Positions 1 to 8,320 of a DNA stretch of 64,000 nucleotides are shown piece by piece. The stretch is taken from the NCBI GenBank assembly GCA_944323775.1, contig CALUTT010000011.1, forward strand, positions 114,342-178,341, in the 5' to 3' direction. The DNA comes from an uncultured Bacteroidales bacterium. Lineage in GTDB: Bacteria > Bacteroidota > Bacteroidia > Bacteroidales > UBA932. The stretch's first letter is position 1. The number at the start of each line of letters is the position of its first letter. The notes below the pieces were generated by a model. That model worked only from the letters and a program-made list of their open reading frames with translations. It was not told the origin of the DNA and ran no database searches. The translations under genes were made by a program, and so were the position numbers.

Positions 1-858
1 TACCTCGGCACCCGATATGGAAGCGTTCTGCTTCACGACATTTCCAAAAAGACCTCCGGTCGCAAGCGCGTGCAGTATTCGCTTCTCGGAAAACGAATGC
101 CCCTTGGAGATATGATAGAGCACAGCCGGGAGCACTCCCGCCGAACCGCAGGTAGGCGCCGTCACGACAGTACCTCCCGATGCATTCTCCTCGCTGACAG
201 CGAGAGCATAAGAGAACACGAGCCCTCTGGTCTGCAGGTTCTTGCGGTAGCCGGACACCTTGATATAGTAGGTCGCAGCCTTTCTTGACAGGTGCAGGGG
301 CCCGGGAAGCACGCCCTCGTTGTTGAGTCCGCGCTCCACAGTCTCCTTCATAGTATGCCATACGGTCCTCAGATAGTCCCATATGTCAGGATCTTCGCAT
401 TCTTCAGTATACTCCCAGAAATTCTTTCCGGTATCCTTGCACCAGCGGATTATCTCTCCGATTGTGTTGAGTCCGTACACATCGGCCCCTTCGTCCAGCA
501 TCGAGCCTTCACCCTCCGAAAGGGAGCCTCCTCCTATGCTGTATACGGTCCATTCGTCAGTGGTGCGGCCCTCGGTGTCCAGCGCAGTGAATTTCATTCC
601 GTTGGGATGGTACGGAAGGACAACATCGCTTTTCCACACGATGTTTACGGACGCACCTCTGGCCCCCAGGGCATCCTTGACCGCGACATCTGTAAGGTGG
701 CCCTTCCCCGTAGCGGCCAGGCTGCCGTACAGAGTGACCTCAAATGCCGGAGAATCCGGATGCCGCTCCAGAAACATGCCCGCGGCCCTGTGAGGTCCCA
801 TGGTATGGCTGCTCGAAGGGCCGCGTCCTATCTTGTAAAGTTCCTTGAGAGACTTCAT
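1..858 (-). CDS. sdaA: L-serine ammonia-lyase, iron-sulfur type (3' end cut by window edge)
   Basis: Deaminates L-serine to pyruvate and ammonia in the cytosol with a 4Fe-4S cluster. I translated this frame by hand because it runs off the left edge; 286 codons are present. The beta domain comes first, with the family signature GRGPSSSHTMGPHRAAG at about residues 12-28, followed by the start of the alpha domain with TVVTAPTCGSAGVLPAV around residues 230-250, which holds the first cluster-type cysteine. About a quarter of the usual ~400-residue single-chain enzyme lies outside the window. The ATG at 858 overlaps the rfbD stop in an ATGA arrangement, so the gene is translationally coupled as the third gene of the rubredoxin-rfbD-sdaA run. 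Identification is firm; completeness cannot be judged. Confidence 0.93.
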   Translation of the reverse strand, partial: MKSLKELYKIGRGPSSSHTMGPHRAAGMFLERHPDSPAFEVTLYGSLAATGKGHLTDVAVKDALGARGASVNIVWKSDVVLPYHPNGMKFTALDTEGRTTDEWTVYSIGGGSLSEGEGSMLDEGADVYGLNTIGEIIRWCKDTGKNFWEYTEECEDPDIWDYLRTVWHTMKETVERGLNNEGVLPGPLHLSRKAATYYIKVSGYRKNLQTRGLVFSYALAVSEENASGGTVVTAPTCGSAGVLPAVLYHISKGHSFSEKRILHALATGGLFGNVVKQNASISGAEV

Positions 859-1781
859 AGGTTGGAAATGCACTTCCTGACACTGTCCATCCAGTAAGGG
901 ATACTCAGGCCGAATGTCTTCTTTATCTTTGTCTTGTCCAGAACGGAATATGCCGGACGTATGACCTTGCTGGGAAACTCGTCCGAATGGCACGGCCGTA
1001 TGTCACAGTTGTCATGCCCTGCACATCTGGCGATGAACTTTGTAAAGTCATACCAGCTGCATACACCTTCGTCCGAATAATGATAGATTCCCTCGCGGCC
1101 TTCGTATGCACGCGATGAAATGACTGCAAGTATCGCCCGTGCAAGATCCATGGCATATGTAGGCGTCCCGGTCTGGTCGAAAACCACGTTGAGCGACGGA
1201 CGGCTCGCCGTAAGGTTCAGCATGGTCTTGAGAAAGTTCTTCCCGAACTCGCTGTACAGCCATGCCGTACGGATTATGACATACCTGCATCCGCTTGAAG
1301 CGATCATCTGCTCCCCGTGCAGCTTTGTCAGCCCGTATACGCCCGTGGGCCTTCCGGTCTGATCCTCCCGGCAAGGCGTATTGTACGGGTCGGCACCGAA
1401 CACATAGTCAGTGCTGATATGGAAAAGAGTCCCCCCGACCTCGGCCATCGCCGAGGCAAGGTTGCCCGGAGCCTGCGCATTAAGCAGCTCGGCAAGTTCT
1501 TTCCTGTCTTCAGCTCCCTCAACGTCAGTAAACGCCGCGCAGTTCACCACGGCGGAAATCTTCCAGTCACGGACGAATGCGCGGATGGCGCCTGCATCAG
1601 TGATGTCCAGCCTGTGTGTCGAGACGTCAACTGCATCAGAACCCAGCTTGCGGAGCATGGCAATCTGCTCTTCACCCAACTCGCTGACATCCGTAAAAAC
1701 GTACCGGTCCGCAGATCCTGCGGACACAATCCTCATTCCGCTACCCAACTGTCCGTTGGCACCGGTTACCAAAATATTCAT
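855..1781 (-). CDS. rfbD: dTDP-4-dehydrorhamnose reductase
   Basis: Last step of dTDP-L-rhamnose synthesis: NAD(P)H reduction of dTDP-4-dehydrorhamnose, supplying rhamnose for surface polysaccharide. The 308-residue protein is an extended short-chain dehydrogenase of usual family length. It opens with the nucleotide-binding turn VTGANGQLG at residues 5-13, and carries the STDYVFGA segment and the YGLTKLHGE catalytic Tyr-x3-Lys pair near residues 150-157. The start ATG lies 11 bases after the stop of the rubredoxin-like gene, and the stop overlaps the sdaA start by four bases. No other rhamnose genes are in view, so the rfbABC partners must be elsewhere. Confidence 0.93.
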   Translation of the reverse strand: MNILVTGANGQLGSGMRIVSAGSADRYVFTDVSELGEEQIAMLRKLGSDAVDVSTHRLDITDAGAIRAFVRDWKISAVVNCAAFTDVEGAEDRKELAELLNAQAPGNLASAMAEVGGTLFHISTDYVFGADPYNTPCREDQTGRPTGVYGLTKLHGEQMIASSGCRYVIIRTAWLYSEFGKNFLKTMLNLTASRPSLNVVFDQTGTPTYAMDLARAILAVISSRAYEGREGIYHYSDEGVCSWYDFTKFIARCAGHDNCDIRPCHSDEFPSKVIRPAYSVLDKTKIKKTFGLSIPYWMDSVRKCISNL

Positions 1782-1792
1782 GTCGTATATGT

Positions 1793-1936
1793 CTAATAGT
1801 CAGATCTCGGTTCAGTTCCGGCCTCGTCGAAATATTCCCTCTTCGCATGGCACACCGGACACTCCCTGGGAGGTTCAGGTCCGACATGCTTGTATCCGCA
1901 TACAGAGCAGATCCACTCTTTGTTCTCCTTTGCCAT
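1793..1936 (-). CDS. rubredoxin-like small protein
   Basis: A 47-residue protein found by direct translation. It contains two CxxC knuckles (C10/C13 and C26/C29) in the contexts WICSVCGY and CPVCHAK, which is the rubredoxin/rubrerythrin C-terminal FeS4 fold in its shortest form. It begins MAKENKEWICSVCGYKHVG. It presumably binds a single iron (or zinc) and carries electrons, but no redox partner is adjacent. A good promoter lies at 1975-2003 and this is the first gene of the run leading into rfbD and sdaA; whether it serves the oxygen-sensitive iron-sulfur enzyme SdaA is speculation. Confidence 0.85.
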   Translation of the reverse strand: MAKENKEWICSVCGYKHVGPEPPRECPVCHAKREYFDEAGTEPRSDY

Positions 1937-1974
1937 AATTGAAAATGATTGGTTGTACCTGAATTAACTTCATG

Positions 1975-2003
1975 CAAAAATAACAATTATTTCCATATGA
2001 CAA
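1975..2003 (-). promoter_or_regulatory. Bacteroidota-type promoter for the rubredoxin-rfbD-sdaA run
   Basis: On the minus strand a TTG (2003-2001), 18 bases, then TATTTTTG (1982-1975) matches the Bacteroidota -33/-7 consensus TTG...TAnnTTTG. The predicted start of transcription is near 1971, giving a leader of about 35 bases. Confidence 0.6.
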
Positions 2004-2031
2004 TAGGCAGGGAAGGGCAGGAGGCACCGCC

Positions 2032-3741
2032 TCAGTCGTCCCAGGCCGAAGATGTCCCGGGGAGACCTTTCCGCCATCCCATGATAGCCTGGGAGATGTT
2101 GATAATGAAGTCTCCCATCTTCTCGAGCTCCTCTATCAGGCTGAGGTAGTACATGCTCTCGAAATACTGCTCCCCGTCATTCTCCACCCTGGAGATCTCC
2201 TTCTCCCTGAGAGAGTCTCTCTTCATGTTGATGTCGACTTCCGCAGACACCGCATTGTCGATATTCTTTATCGACACGGCGTTCTCAGAATTGTAGATCA
2301 TCGCGTCGTACGCCCTTGCCACGAGAGAGATCATTTCCCCGACGCATTTCTTGTGGTCGGCAGACAGAGTACGGCCACGCTCGAGGGCACGTCCTATCAG
2401 ACGGCTGATTGCCTCTCCGCTGTCTCCCAGAGACTCCATCTCACCCACTATCCTGTAAATAGACTTGATGCGCAGAGAGGATTCGTCTCCAAGGCCCTCG
2501 CGGTTTATCTTGTTGAGGAAGTTGATGACTTCATACTCGATCCTGTCGGATATCTCCTCATACTTCACGAGCTTGTCCCGCCATGGAGCGAATGAAGCCT
2601 GCGAATCCGAGGCGGTAACGGCTTCCTGGATATAGCCCAGGTCCCGCTGCATGATTGTCCCGAAATGCACGACCTCCTTCTCAGCCTCGGAAATCGCAAG
2701 TTCCGGGGTAGGGATAAGTCCTGCGTTGATATAGACCAGTTTCTCGACAGAGTCCCCGCTGGGCTTGTCCTTGATCACCCTCGACACGAACTTCTCTATC
2801 GCCGGGATGAACCAGATCAGAAGGCCCGTATTTATAAGGTTGAACACAGTATGCAGCATGGACACGCTGTAGAGCGGCGTCTGAGGGCTGTCCCCGAGTC
2901 CGAGGGCTGAGATGATAGTCTGGATCAGAGACAGGAAGGGATTGAACAGAGCCACTGCCCAGACGACTCCGAACACATTGAAGACCGTATGGGACAAGGC
3001 CGCGCGCTTGGCATTGGTATTGCCGACAGAAGCCGCGATGTTCGCCGTTATCGTAGTTCCTATGTTCTCGCCGAGCACCATGGCCGCAGCCATGTCAAAC
3101 TTGATCCATCCCATGTTCAGCACGATCAGGGTAAGAGCCACCGTCGCGCTGGAAGACTGTAGCACGAGAGTCATCACGGTTCCGATAAGGACAAAGATGA
3201 GTACGGAGAAGACTCCGTGTCCCGACCAGTGGCTGATAAACGAAAGGACTTCAGGATTAGACTCGAGATCCGGGACAGACTCTTTCATGAAAGAAAGGCC
3301 GAGGAACAACAGGCTGAAACCGACAAGAATCTCGCTGATGTCTCTTGCCCTGCCTTTCTTGGACATGCTCATTATGAACCCTACTGCCATCAGCGGCACG
3401 GCAAGGACGGATATGTCGGCCGAGAAACCGAAGACGGCAATTATCCAGGCAGTCAGGGTCGTCCCTATGTTAGCGCCCATGATAACACCTATCGCCTGCC
3501 TGAGAGTGAGCAGCCCGGCGTTCACGAAACCGACGACCATAACGGTAGTCGCACTGGAAGACTGGATTATTCCCGTCACGCCGAGACCCGTGACGACACC
3601 TTTCAAGGGATTCGATGTAATCGATGCGAGAAATCTCCTAAGCCCGGAACCGGCCGCTTTCTGCAGACCGGAACTCATCATGTTCATTCCATACAGGAAC
3701 ATGCCGAGTGCGCCGAGCAGAGTCAGGATGCTTAGAACCAT
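2032..3741 (-). CDS. Na/phosphate cotransporter with C-terminal PhoU-like domain
   Basis: Sodium-coupled phosphate symporter of the NptA/PNaS type in the inner membrane. The 569 residues split into an N-terminal half with about eight membrane segments and a soluble helical PhoU-like tail (roughly residues 340-555). The diagnostic inverted-repeat motifs are both present: IIQSSSATTVMVV near residue 59 and LVLQSSSATVALTL near residue 193, each followed by a GANIGTT or GENIGTT element. The gene is divergent from a PhoB/PhoR-like pair, and a Pho-box-like repeat lies between them, so phosphate-starvation control is a reasonable inference. PhoU-tailed members are common in bacteria. The direction of transport is not readable from sequence. 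Confidence 0.9.
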   Translation of the reverse strand: MVLSILTLLGALGMFLYGMNMMSSGLQKAAGSGLRRFLASITSNPLKGVVTGLGVTGIIQSSSATTVMVVGFVNAGLLTLRQAIGVIMGANIGTTLTAWIIAVFGFSADISVLAVPLMAVGFIMSMSKKGRARDISEILVGFSLLFLGLSFMKESVPDLESNPEVLSFISHWSGHGVFSVLIFVLIGTVMTLVLQSSSATVALTLIVLNMGWIKFDMAAAMVLGENIGTTITANIAASVGNTNAKRAALSHTVFNVFGVVWAVALFNPFLSLIQTIISALGLGDSPQTPLYSVSMLHTVFNLINTGLLIWFIPAIEKFVSRVIKDKPSGDSVEKLVYINAGLIPTPELAISEAEKEVVHFGTIMQRDLGYIQEAVTASDSQASFAPWRDKLVKYEEISDRIEYEVINFLNKINREGLGDESSLRIKSIYRIVGEMESLGDSGEAISRLIGRALERGRTLSADHKKCVGEMISLVARAYDAMIYNSENAVSIKNIDNAVSAEVDINMKRDSLREKEISRVENDGEQYFESMYYLSLIEELEKMGDFIINISQAIMGWRKGLPGTSSAWDD

Positions 3742-3761
3742 TTAAAGCTGATTTTATTCCA

Positions 3762-3792
3762 CAAATTTCGCAAAAAAGACGCATTTGTCAAA
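3762..3792 (-). promoter_or_regulatory. candidate promoter of the Na/phosphate symporter gene
   Basis: On the minus strand TTTG (3792-3789), 19 bases, then GAAATTTG (3769-3762), one mismatch from TAnnTTTG. The -33 element overlaps the first unit of the Pho-box-like repeat and the other two units lie just upstream, a normal position for an activator site. Confidence 0.45.
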
Positions 3793-3813
3793 ATTGTGAC
3801 ATAAATTTAACAA
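3785..3813. promoter_or_regulatory. Pho-box-like triple 11-base direct repeat
   Basis: Three seven-base units TTGTCAA (3785-3791), GTGACAT (3796-3802) and TTAACAA (3807-3813) are separated by four-base AT-rich spacers AATT and AAAT. This is the 7+4 geometry of the classical enterobacterial Pho box (CTGTCAT units). The site also contains the inverted repeat TGTCA-N6-TGACA (3786-3801). It sits between the symporter gene and the PhoB-like gene. Confidence 0.5.
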
Positions 3814-3830
3814 AATACATGGTTTTGAGA

Positions 3831-3861
3831 TTGCCAAAGACTGGCTTTAATCCTACCTTTG
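3831..3861 (+). promoter_or_regulatory. promoter of the PhoB/PhoR-like operon
   Basis: TTG (3831-3833), 20 bases, then TACCTTTG (3854-3861) fits the Bacteroidota consensus well. Transcription should begin near 3865, leaving a leader of only about 15 bases before the ATG at 3880. Confidence 0.65.
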
Positions 3862-3879
3862 CACTATTGAAAAGGTTTG

Positions 3880-4572
3880 ATGATGACTCAGATTCTGATA
3901 ATCGAAGACGAGGCGGACATCAGGGAAATCCTCGGCTTCAACATCGAGGATGCGGGATACAAGGTCCTGCTTGCCGAAAGTGCCGAGCAGGGACTCGAGA
4001 TGCTGACCTCCGACGTGTCCCTGATTCTTCTGGATGTCATGCTGCCGGGGATGTCAGGCTATCAGTTCGCCAAAAAGATACGGACCGACCTGCACAACAC
4101 CGCCCCCGTCATATTTCTCACCGCCAGGAATACCGAGAATGACGTTCTGACCGGATTCTCGGCCGGAGGGGACGACTACATCGCGAAGCCGTTCTCGATC
4201 AACGAAGTGCTCGCACGCATCAAGGCAGTGTTGCGCCGAACTGCCGACAGTTCGTCCCAGCCCGACACAATAGAATTCGGAGAACTCAGGATAGACTTCA
4301 GGAACGAAACCGCGACCTTCTCCGGCAGCCAGCTTCCGCTCTCCAGAAGGGAGTTCGACCTGCTGGCACTGCTGGCCAGACAGCCGGACACGTACTTTTC
4401 CCGCGCGACCATAATATCCGAACTGTGGAGAGATGCTCCATACGTTCTTGACAGGACCATTGATGTCCACATCGCCCGTATCAGGGCTAAACTCGGAGAC
4501 TACCATGACCTGATCAAGAACAAGACCGGATTCGGCTACTACATCGATTCGGACTATGCTTCCAAAGAATAG
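3880..4572 (+). CDS. PhoB-like OmpR-family response regulator
   Basis: A 230-residue cytosolic response regulator. The receiver domain (about residues 1-120) has the acidic pocket IIEDEAD near residue 8, the phospho-acceptor Asp52 in LILLDVMLPG and the conserved Lys in YIAKPFS. The C-terminal winged helix (about 130-228) shows SRREFDLLALLAR and the recognition-helix region DRTIDVHIARIRAKLG. Two adjacent ATGs (3880, 3883) are possible starts; the TTG at 3877 also lies in frame but is less likely. It overlaps the sensor kinase by 17 bases. Assignment to phosphate control rests on the divergent Na/phosphate symporter and the repeat at 3785-3813, so the PhoB name is inferred from context. Confidence 0.88.
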   Translation: MMTQILIIEDEADIREILGFNIEDAGYKVLLAESAEQGLEMLTSDVSLILLDVMLPGMSGYQFAKKIRTDLHNTAPVIFLTARNTENDVLTGFSAGGDDYIAKPFSINEVLARIKAVLRRTADSSSQPDTIEFGELRIDFRNETATFSGSQLPLSRREFDLLALLARQPDTYFSRATIISELWRDAPYVLDRTIDVHIARIRAKLGDYHDLIKNKTGFGYYIDSDYASKE

Positions 4573-5800
4573 ACAGATACTCACGATAAGCGGGATATTC
4601 GTGTTTTTCGCGATTCTCTCGGTTCTCATCGGAACTGTCAGCGAGCGCAACTACAAGCAGGCCGTACTGTCTTCCAAGCTTGAGGCGTTCTGTGACGTGA
4701 TTGCCGTAACGGGACCGACAGACACCCTGGCGAAAGCCCTCCCTGGCGGGATGCGGGTAAGCATATTCGACCTTCAGGGCAACGTGGAATACGATTCTTT
4801 CCATGACGCACAGACCATGGACAACCACCTCACGCGGCCAGAGGTACAGTCATGTCTGAAGAACGGCAAGGGGCATTCGATAAGAGTGTCGGACACGTCG
4901 GAAGAGAAATTCTTCTACTTCGCAAAGGCATATCCCGGCAAAATCATACGCTGTGCCCAGTCCTACCAGATGCACCGCGAAAGCTTCCCGGGCAGTGACC
5001 GCATGCTTCTGCTGAGCATCTTCCTCCTCCTGGTCATAGCGCTTCTTGTAATCTTCCGCGTCAGCGAAATGTACAATCGCAGGGAAAACGAGGAAGCGGA
5101 CAGGGAAAGACGAAGGCTCAAGCACGAACTTACCGGGAACATTTCCCATGAACTCAAGACCCCGGTCAGCAGCATCCAGGGATATCTCGAGACCATAGTG
5201 AACCACCCCGAGATGGATGAGCAGAAACGGCAGCTGTTCATCGAGCGCTCATACCTCCAGGCGCTCCGCCTCACAGACCTTATCACGGACATCTCCCTGA
5301 TAACCAAGCTCGAAGAAGTCCCGGAACAGTTCAAGATAGAACCGGTAAACATCAAGATAGTCTTCTCCGAAGTGTGCGACGAGATGTCAGAGAGGCTTGA
5401 AAGTGCAGGAATCACCACAATAAACGAGTTGCCTCCTATTTGCATAAGAGGCAACTACAATCTGATATATTCCATTTTCCGCAATCTCGTGGAAAACACC
5501 GTCAAGTATTCCGGGGGGAACTGCACGGCAGTCATAATGTGTACCGAGGATTCACAGAAAGGCCACTGCTTCACCTACATGGACACCGGCAAGGGCGTCA
5601 GGGAAGAGGAGCTCGAGAAAATATTCGAGCGCTTCTACCGTCTTGGCACAGACCGGAACAACCCGCAGGGCGGTTCCGGTCTCGGCCTGTCAATCGTAAG
5701 GAACGCAGTGCACTTCCACCATGGCAGCATCAAGGCTTACGTGATACCGGGCGGCGGGCTCGGGTTCCGCTTCAACTTGCTTGACCTCAAGACTACCTGA
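4556..5800 (+). CDS. PhoR-like sensor histidine kinase
   Basis: A 414-residue membrane histidine kinase, partner of the preceding regulator. It has a membrane segment at about 9-27, a short extracytoplasmic region (28-147), a second membrane segment (148-168), then DHp and HATPase domains. The H-box is NISHELKTP with His198; the N-box is NLVENTVKYS (Asn314); the G1 box is DTGKG (343-347), the F box FERFYRLG and the G2 box GGSGLGLS (372-379). There is no PAS or HAMP domain, as in several short Bacteroidota PhoR-like kinases. The gene ends with an 8-base tail-to-tail overlap with htpG. The signal is probably phosphate status, inferred from the neighbouring symporter. Confidence 0.88.
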   Translation: MLPKNRQILTISGIFVFFAILSVLIGTVSERNYKQAVLSSKLEAFCDVIAVTGPTDTLAKALPGGMRVSIFDLQGNVEYDSFHDAQTMDNHLTRPEVQSCLKNGKGHSIRVSDTSEEKFFYFAKAYPGKIIRCAQSYQMHRESFPGSDRMLLLSIFLLLVIALLVIFRVSEMYNRRENEEADRERRRLKHELTGNISHELKTPVSSIQGYLETIVNHPEMDEQKRQLFIERSYLQALRLTDLITDISLITKLEEVPEQFKIEPVNIKIVFSEVCDEMSERLESAGITTINELPPICIRGNYNLIYSIFRNLVENTVKYSGGNCTAVIMCTEDSQKGHCFTYMDTGKGVREEELEKIFERFYRLGTDRNNPQGGSGLGLSIVRNAVHFHHGSIKAYVIPGGGLGFRFNLLDLKTT

Positions 5801-7661
5801 GCAGTTTCTCGCTCCTTGCGACAAACTCCGCAAGATCCTTGCCTTTCAGCATACCGTTGCTCAGAAGAGCCAGGTCCACCACCTGATGCAGAAGGTCCTT
5901 GCATTCATCCCCTCCCCTGGCTTCCCAGATACGGGAGATCACAGGATTCTGCATGTTTACGATGATGTTGTATGCCTGGGGCATTGAACCGTAGAAATTC
6001 ATTCCGCCGCCAAGCGAACTCATCTCACGGTAACGGCGCAGGAACTCACTCTGGGTAATGAGCACCGGAGCTGCATTCTCACCGAGGTTCCTTGCCTCGA
6101 CCACATACTCGTTTCCCTGAGGAAGAGCAGCCTTGAAGAGTTCGTCAAGAGCCTTCTTGTCGTCATCGCTCAGCTGCGGTTCGGCAGAGTCTCCCTTGCT
6201 GACAAGCTTGTCGACAGAGTCGCTGTCCACCCTCGCAAACCTCGTATGCTCAATCTTGCTCTCAAGCATGTTGACAAAATGACTGTCAAGTTCGCAGTCC
6301 ATAAGGAGGACGTCATAGCCCATGTTCCTAGCTCCCTCGATGAAGCTGTACTGCTCGTCCGCGTTCGTCGCATAGAGGTAGACCACATTGCCGTCCTTGT
6401 CAGTCTGGGAGGACTCGATGGCCTTGCGGTATTCGTCAAGGCTGAAATATTTGCCCTCGGTGTTCTTCAGCAGTGCAAAGTTCATGGCACGCTCACGGAA
6501 TTTCTCGTCGCTGAGCATTCCGTACTCGATGAACAGTTTAATATTGTCCCACTTCTGCTCGAACTGGTCCCTCTGCTCCTTGAATATTTCCTCGAGACGG
6601 TCCGCCACCTTCTTCGTAATGTAGGTGCTTATCTTCTTGACGTTGGAATCGCTCTGAAGGTAGCTCCTGCTGACGTTCAGCGGGATGTCCGGAGAGTCGA
6701 TCACGCCGTGAAGCAGTGTCAGGAAATCCGGCACGATGTTGTCGACATGGTCAGTGACGAACATCTGGTTGCAGTAGAGCTGTATCTTGTTCTTCTCGAT
6801 GGCCATGCGCTCCTTGATCTTGGGGAAGTAAAGGACGCCTGTCAGCGTGAAGGGATAATCGACATTGAGGTGAATCCAGAACATAGGGTCCTCCTCCATC
6901 GGGTAGAGCTCGCGGTAGAACTTCAGATAATCCTCGTCCTTGAGGTCAGCCGGTGCCTTGGTCCAGATGGGCTCGATATTGTTGATAACGTTATCCTCGT
7001 CCGTCTCGACGCTCTTGCCGTCCTTCCACTCGGTCTTCTTTCCGAAGACTACCGGGACAGGCATGAACTTGCAGTACTTTCCGAGGAGCTGTTCAATCTT
7101 GCCCTTCGCGGCATATTCTTCGGAGTCCTTGTCAAGCTGAAGGGTGATCACGGTACCGCGGTCGGCCTTGTCACTCTCTTCCATGGTATACTCCGGAGAG
7201 CCGTCGCAGGTCCACCTGACAGCCTTCGCACCGTCTTTCCAGCTGAGAGTGTCGATGGTCACCTTGGACGCAACCATGAATGCCGAATAGAAGCCAAGTC
7301 CGAAATGTCCGATTATAGAACCGATCTGGTCCTTGTACTTCTCGAGGAATTCTCCGGCAGACGAGAACGCTATCTGGTTGATGTACTTGTCAACCTCTTC
7401 CTCGGTCATTCCGATACCGTGGTCGATGATGCGCAGCACCTTGGCATTCTCGTCAAGCTCGACGCTCACCTTGAGGTCACCGACCTCCCCCTTGAAGTCA
7501 CCGCTGGCGGCAAGAGCCTTCATTTTCTGAGTGGCATCCACCGCGTTGGCAATGAGTTCCCTGAGAAAGATCTCATGATCCGAATAGAGGAACTGTTTGA
7601 TCACCGGGAAGATGTTCTCGGTGGTCACTCCTATTTTTCCGTTCAAAGTCTTTGTAGCCAT
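5793..7661 (-). CDS. htpG: molecular chaperone HtpG (Hsp90)
   Basis: Cytosolic ATP-dependent Hsp90 chaperone. The start is taken at the ATG at 7661 (MATKTLNGKIGVTTENIF), because the upstream in-frame residues are not conserved in the family; this gives 622 residues, normal length. The N-terminal ATPase domain carries FLRELIANAVDA, the DHGIGMTEEEV loop and GHFGLGFYSAF; the middle and C-terminal domains follow without gaps. The gene stands alone after a terminator at 7691-7717. I found no TAnnTTTG element immediately upstream, so it may be heat-shock controlled through another element or partly read through from the upstream operon. Confidence 0.96.
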   Translation of the reverse strand: MATKTLNGKIGVTTENIFPVIKQFLYSDHEIFLRELIANAVDATQKMKALAASGDFKGEVGDLKVSVELDENAKVLRIIDHGIGMTEEEVDKYINQIAFSSAGEFLEKYKDQIGSIIGHFGLGFYSAFMVASKVTIDTLSWKDGAKAVRWTCDGSPEYTMEESDKADRGTVITLQLDKDSEEYAAKGKIEQLLGKYCKFMPVPVVFGKKTEWKDGKSVETDEDNVINNIEPIWTKAPADLKDEDYLKFYRELYPMEEDPMFWIHLNVDYPFTLTGVLYFPKIKERMAIEKNKIQLYCNQMFVTDHVDNIVPDFLTLLHGVIDSPDIPLNVSRSYLQSDSNVKKISTYITKKVADRLEEIFKEQRDQFEQKWDNIKLFIEYGMLSDEKFRERAMNFALLKNTEGKYFSLDEYRKAIESSQTDKDGNVVYLYATNADEQYSFIEGARNMGYDVLLMDCELDSHFVNMLESKIEHTRFARVDSDSVDKLVSKGDSAEPQLSDDDKKALDELFKAALPQGNEYVVEARNLGENAAPVLITQSEFLRRYREMSSLGGGMNFYGSMPQAYNIIVNMQNPVISRIWEARGGDECKDLLHQVVDLALLSNGMLKGKDLAEFVARSEKLLR

Positions 7662-7690
7662 ATTGTTTCGTATTTCAAGCAATTCAACAT

Positions 7691-7717
7691 AAAAGAGCCG
7701 GCTTTTCCGGCCGGCTC
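7691..7717 (-). terminator. intrinsic terminator of the acyl-CoA synthetase operon
   Basis: Perfect eight-base GC-rich stem (7695-7702 with 7710-7717, GAGCCGGC/GCCGGCTC) with a seven-base loop, followed on the minus strand by a short T run (7694-7691). It lies about 34 bases after the stop of the lipoprotein gene and separates that operon from htpG. Confidence 0.85.
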
Positions 7718-7750
7718 CAGATGTTCAAAATACATTCCAGTGACAAATTG

Positions 7751-8308
7751 TCACATGCCCTGGCTGGTACGGTACCTGACCGTCCCGTCGACATATACCA
7801 TTTCACACCAGTCAAGCACCTGGCCGTCTCGCATGAACTCCGAGCGGTACGCCCCGTTCTGGACAAGCCTGTAGTATGAATTGGGCACACCGTACTCCCA
7901 CGACCAGTCGAAACTTATCGTCCCCTCAGCCTCGATCTCGACCTTATAGGCTTCGCCGTCACGGTAAGTACATCTGAAACCGGTACATGTCCAGTTGCTG
8001 AAACCATCGATATCATCCGGGACACGGATTGCCCTGAATGAGAATTCCATACGGTCAGAAACTGACTTGACGATCCAGGCGTCAGGACCGTCCGGAGTGA
8101 TGTCCATCGTCTCCATCGACGCGTCGCTGGATCCGGAAGCCATACGGTCGAGAGCCTCGACCGAAGAGACTATGCTCATGTCGACTATTTCACCGGTAAG
8201 GTTCGCGATATTCCTGGATGTGCGCATATAGCCGGAAGAATCCCTGACCACGCAGGATGTCATGGTCATAATCACGGTAAGCGCTGCAACAAACAATTTC
8301 CTTGTCAT
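7751..8308 (-). CDS. putative lipoprotein of unknown function
   Basis: A 185-residue protein with a lipoprotein signal peptide: a basic start (MTRKLF), a hydrophobic stretch and the lipobox-like MTSC with Cys18. The mature part is soluble and beta-rich in appearance, with several aromatic residues in DWSWEYGVPNSYYRLV. I do not recognise a family. It is the third gene after the acyl-CoA synthetase and the beta-barrel protein, 12 bases from the latter, and ends just before a strong terminator. A cell-envelope role, perhaps linked to the barrel protein, is inferred from position only. Confidence 0.7.
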   Translation of the reverse strand: MTRKLFVAALTVIMTMTSCVVRDSSGYMRTSRNIANLTGEIVDMSIVSSVEALDRMASGSSDASMETMDITPDGPDAWIVKSVSDRMEFSFRAIRVPDDIDGFSNWTCTGFRCTYRDGEAYKVEIEAEGTISFDWSWEYGVPNSYYRLVQNGAYRSEFMRDGQVLDWCEMVYVDGTVRYRTSQGM

Positions 8309-8320
8309 GACCTGCGCTGA

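Noticed and set aside
292-897. 201-codon frame at the left edge on the plus strand
   Set aside because: The opposite strand carries an intact serine ammonia-lyase reading frame with clear motifs, so this is its shadow.
2912-3745. 277-codon plus-strand frame opposite the symporter gene
   Set aside because: No family resemblance; the symporter on the other strand has all QSSS and GTT motifs intact.
3877-3879. TTG start for the PhoB-like gene
   Set aside because: Two ATGs follow immediately in frame and fit family N termini better.
6246-7874. 542-codon open frame opposite htpG
   Set aside because: It mirrors the high-GC codon usage of htpG on the other strand, has no recognisable family, and crosses the start of htpG and a terminator.
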